Part shown: positions 62,327 through 64,000 of the stretch, piece by piece
Numbering within the stretch: the first letter of the stretch is position 1
Layout of the letters: each line of letters begins with the position of its first letter
Origin: Nocardioides sp. HDW12B
GTDB taxonomy: Bacteria; Actinomycetota; Actinomycetes; Propionibacteriales; Nocardioidaceae
Direction: 5' to 3'
Assembly: GCF_011299595.1 (NCBI RefSeq)
Contig: NZ_CP049867.1
Location: 3,224,001 to 3,288,000 of the forward strand
Length of the DNA stretch: 64,000 bases
Translations under genes and position numbers: made by a program
The notes under the pieces: generated by a model
Database searches by the model: none
What the model saw: the letters and a program-made list of their open reading frames with translations, nothing else
Told to the model about the DNA's origin: nothing

Positions 62327-63573
62327 GCCGGGGTCCCGCGGTCCAGGCGCTCCGCCTCGGACTCGCTGCTGGCGTCGCCGACGTTCTGGATCCGCTGCGT
62401 CACCGACGTGAACGACGCGACGCCGAGGAACTCCTCGCGACGGCCCGTCACGATGGCGCCGGCGTGGCTGGAGGTCAGCATGTCGTCGAGGGCGTCGTTG
62501 AGCGTGGCCCGGCGGTCGACGCCGAGCACGTCGTCGCCCCGGGGCTCGGACACGGTGGAGGCGTCCTCGAGGTCGCGCAGCCACACCCAGTCGCGGGGGC
62601 GCCGGTTCTTGTCGAGGATGATGACGGAGCGCTCGCCGGCCTCCTTGGCCCGGCGGACGGCCTCCTCGCTGGACTCTCCGACGGTGGCCGTGGGCCAGTC
62701 GAGGAGCTCGATGTCGCTGACCCGCATCAGCGTCAGCTGCTTGAGCGACGACCCCGCTCCCACGAAGTCCTCGACGAACCGGTTCGCCGGGTTGGCCAGG
62801 ATGTTCTCGGGGGTGTCGTACTGCGCGATCTCCGCGCCCTCGCGCAGGATACAGATCCGGTCGCCGAGCTTGATGGCCTCGTCGATGTCGTGGGTGACGC
62901 AGACGATGGTCTTGCGCAGCTCGGCCTGGATCGACATGAGCTCGTCCTGCAGCCGCTGCCGCGTGATCGGGTCGACCGCGCCGAACGGCTCGTCCATGAG
63001 CACGACCGGCGGGTCGGCGGCCAGGCCGCGGGCGACGCCGACGCGCTGCTGCTGACCGCCGGAGAGCTCGCGGGGATAGCGGTCGCGGTACTTCTTGGCG
63101 TCCAGGCTGACCAGGTCGAGCAGCTCGTCGACGCGCTCGTCGATGCGCTTGCCGTCCCACTTGAGGAGCTTGGGCACCATCGCGATGTTCTGGGCGACCG
63201 TCATGTGGGGGAAGAGGCTGCCGCCCTGGATGACGTAGCCGATGTGACGGCGCAGCTCGTCGACCGAGCGGCCCTTCACGTCCTCGCCCCCGATGGTGAT
63301 GGTGCCGGAGGTGGGCTCGATGAGCCGGTTGATCATCTTCAGCGACGTCGTCTTGCCGCAGCCCGAGGGGCCCACGAACATCACGATCTCGCCGGCCGGG
63401 ATGTGCAGGGTCAGGTGGTCGACGGCCGCCGAGTCCTGTCCCGGGTACTTCTTGACGACGTCGGTGAGCTCGAGGTCGACCCCGCTGATCTCGGTGTCGG
63501 CGTTGCGACCGCCGGAGTCGTCCGGACGGTCGGAGGCGCTGGTGTCGGTGGAGGTGGCGGTCATGTCAGACAC
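62323..63573 (-). CDS. Osmoprotectant ABC transporter ATP-binding protein (ProV/OpuCA type)
   Basis: 416 residues from GTG 63573. Walker A GPSGCGKTT, signature LSGGQQQR, Walker B VVLMDEPFGAVD and CVTHDIDEA are intact. The C-terminal region (about 285-400) carries CBS-like sequence (LDDMLTSSHAGAIVTGRREEFLGVASF), which senses ionic strength in OpuA-type systems. The GTG has AAGGGA 4 nt upstream and overlaps the permease end by 8 nt. The alternative ATG 63564 has poorer spacing. Confidence 0.92.
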   Translation of the reverse strand: MSDMTATSTDTSASDRPDDSGGRNADTEISGVDLELTDVVKKYPGQDSAAVDHLTLHIPAGEIVMFVGPSGCGKTTSLKMINRLIEPTSGTITIGGEDVKGRSVDELRRHIGYVIQGGSLFPHMTVAQNIAMVPKLLKWDGKRIDERVDELLDLVSLDAKKYRDRYPRELSGGQQQRVGVARGLAADPPVVLMDEPFGAVDPITRQRLQDELMSIQAELRKTIVCVTHDIDEAIKLGDRICILREGAEIAQYDTPENILANPANRFVEDFVGAGSSLKQLTLMRVSDIELLDWPTATVGESSEEAVRRAKEAGERSVIILDKNRRPRDWVWLRDLEDASTVSEPRGDDVLGVDRRATLNDALDDMLTSSHAGAIVTGRREEFLGVASFTSVTQRIQNVGDASSESEAERLDRGTPA

Positions 63574-64000
63574 GGATTCCCTTCGAGGTGGTGACCCGAC
63601 CGAACACCTGCAGCAGGGCGTCGAGGACGAGGGCGAGGAGGATGACACCGACGGTGCCGACGAGCGCGGAGTAGAGGGCGTTGGCGCTGCCGATCTGCTC
63701 GAGACCAGCGTAGATGTAGCCGCCCAGGCCGGGGCCCAGGGCGAAGGCCGCGATGGCGGCGACGCCCATCGACATCTGGGTCGACGTGCGCACCCCGGCC
63801 AGGATGACCGGCCAGGCCAGCGGCAGCTGGACGCGCAGCAGGGTGCTGACCGAGCCCATGCCCATGCCGCGGGAGGACTCGAGGAGGGTGGCGCTGACGC
63901 CCTGCAGCCCGACGACGGCGTTGCGCAGGATCGGCAGGATGGCGTAGAAGGTCACCGCGATGACCGACGGCCGGGGACCGATGCCGACCAGCGGCAGCAG
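63566..64000 (-). CDS. Osmoprotectant ABC transporter permease (partial)
   Basis: The last 144 codons are visible; the start lies beyond the right edge of the window. LLPLVGIGPRPSVIAVTFYAILPILRNAVVGLQG and LLESSRGMGMGSVSTLLRVQLPLAWPVILAGVRTS are the ProW-type transmembrane and ATPase-contact regions. It is the partner of the permease at 61475 and upstream of the ATPase in the operon. Confidence 0.9.
   Translation of the reverse strand: MLPLVGIGPRPSVIAVTFYAILPILRNAVVGLQGVSATLLESSRGMGMGSVSTLLRVQLPLAWPVILAGVRTSTQMSMGVAAIAAFALGPGLGGYIYAGLEQIGSANALYSALVGTVGVILLALVLDALLQVFGRVTTSKGIRV

Overview
The window is a 64-kb chromosomal segment of a high-GC actinobacterium, most likely Nocardioides or another member of the Nocardioidaceae. 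The evidence is the very GC-rich codon use, many GTG starts, a mycothiol S-conjugate amidase (Mca), actinobacterial DUF families (DUF6542, DUF4245, DUF4307, DUF3817) and an orphan MsiK/UgpC-type sugar ATPase. A backbone of genes (DUF6542, ispH, xseAB, DUF4245, glpX, fumC, phoH, uppS, hlyIII, a small membrane protein, mca, DUF4307, greA, metB) has the same order and relative orientation, inverted as a block, that I recall for Mycobacterium tuberculosis Rv1111c to Rv1079. The remaining genes sit as inserts between these anchors.

Layout. 1-7.3 kb: end of a histidine kinase, DUF2252 protein, xthA, rmuC, DUF6542, ispH, xseAB, DUF4245. 7.4-10.6 kb: molybdate operon (HTH-TOBE regulator, modABC). 10.6-21 kb: glpX, a PfkB sugar kinase, two alpha/beta hydrolases, the orphan sugar ATPase, class I fumarase, small DUF genes, a spermidine-synthase-like protein and class II fumarase. 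21-25.5 kb: a lytic-transglycosylase-like protein, phoH, a cis-prenyltransferase and hemolysin III. 25.7-35.8 kb: a complete assimilatory nitrate island (narK, nitrate reductase, FAD/BFD electron-transfer protein, nirBD, HemD fused to a DNA-binding domain, sirohydrochlorin chelatase). 36-42.4 kb: thioredoxin, methyltransferase, ohr, MpaB-like protein, mca, DUF4307, greA, ilvA. 42.5-47 kb: two regulator/MFS drug-exporter pairs (MarR, TetR), each with recognisable operators. 47-50.4 kb: GlmL-like ATPase, metB, msrA. 50.4-58.6 kb: acetyltransferase, cyclophilin-like lipoprotein and alcohol dehydrogenase operon with a divergent HTH regulator, PAS protein, sulfotransferase, NYN protein, thioesterase, DUF202 pair, YigZ and a TSUP permease. 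58.8-64 kb: a Kelch-repeat secreted protein and an osmoprotectant (OpuC/ProU-type) ABC operon running off the right edge.

Functional links. Imported molybdate would supply the molybdopterin nitrate reductase. HemD and the chelatase would feed sirohaem to NirB. Thioredoxin and MsrA both have a textbook SigR/SigH-type promoter (GGAAT-N18-GTT), which ties them to a thiol-stress regulon together with mycothiol metabolism (mca).

The most striking regulatory pattern is leaderless transcription. About 29 genes have a (T/C)ANNNT hexamer exactly 6 or 7 nt before the start codon, which also settles many start sites. Other notable items are a probable CTG start codon for hemD, a family of dispersed intergenic palindromes, several short tandem repeats with periods near one or two helical turns, and co-located class I and class II fumarases. 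I saw no rRNA, tRNA, CRISPR array, prophage or insertion sequence. No wholly novel system is evident; the novelty is mostly in regulatory and repeat structure.
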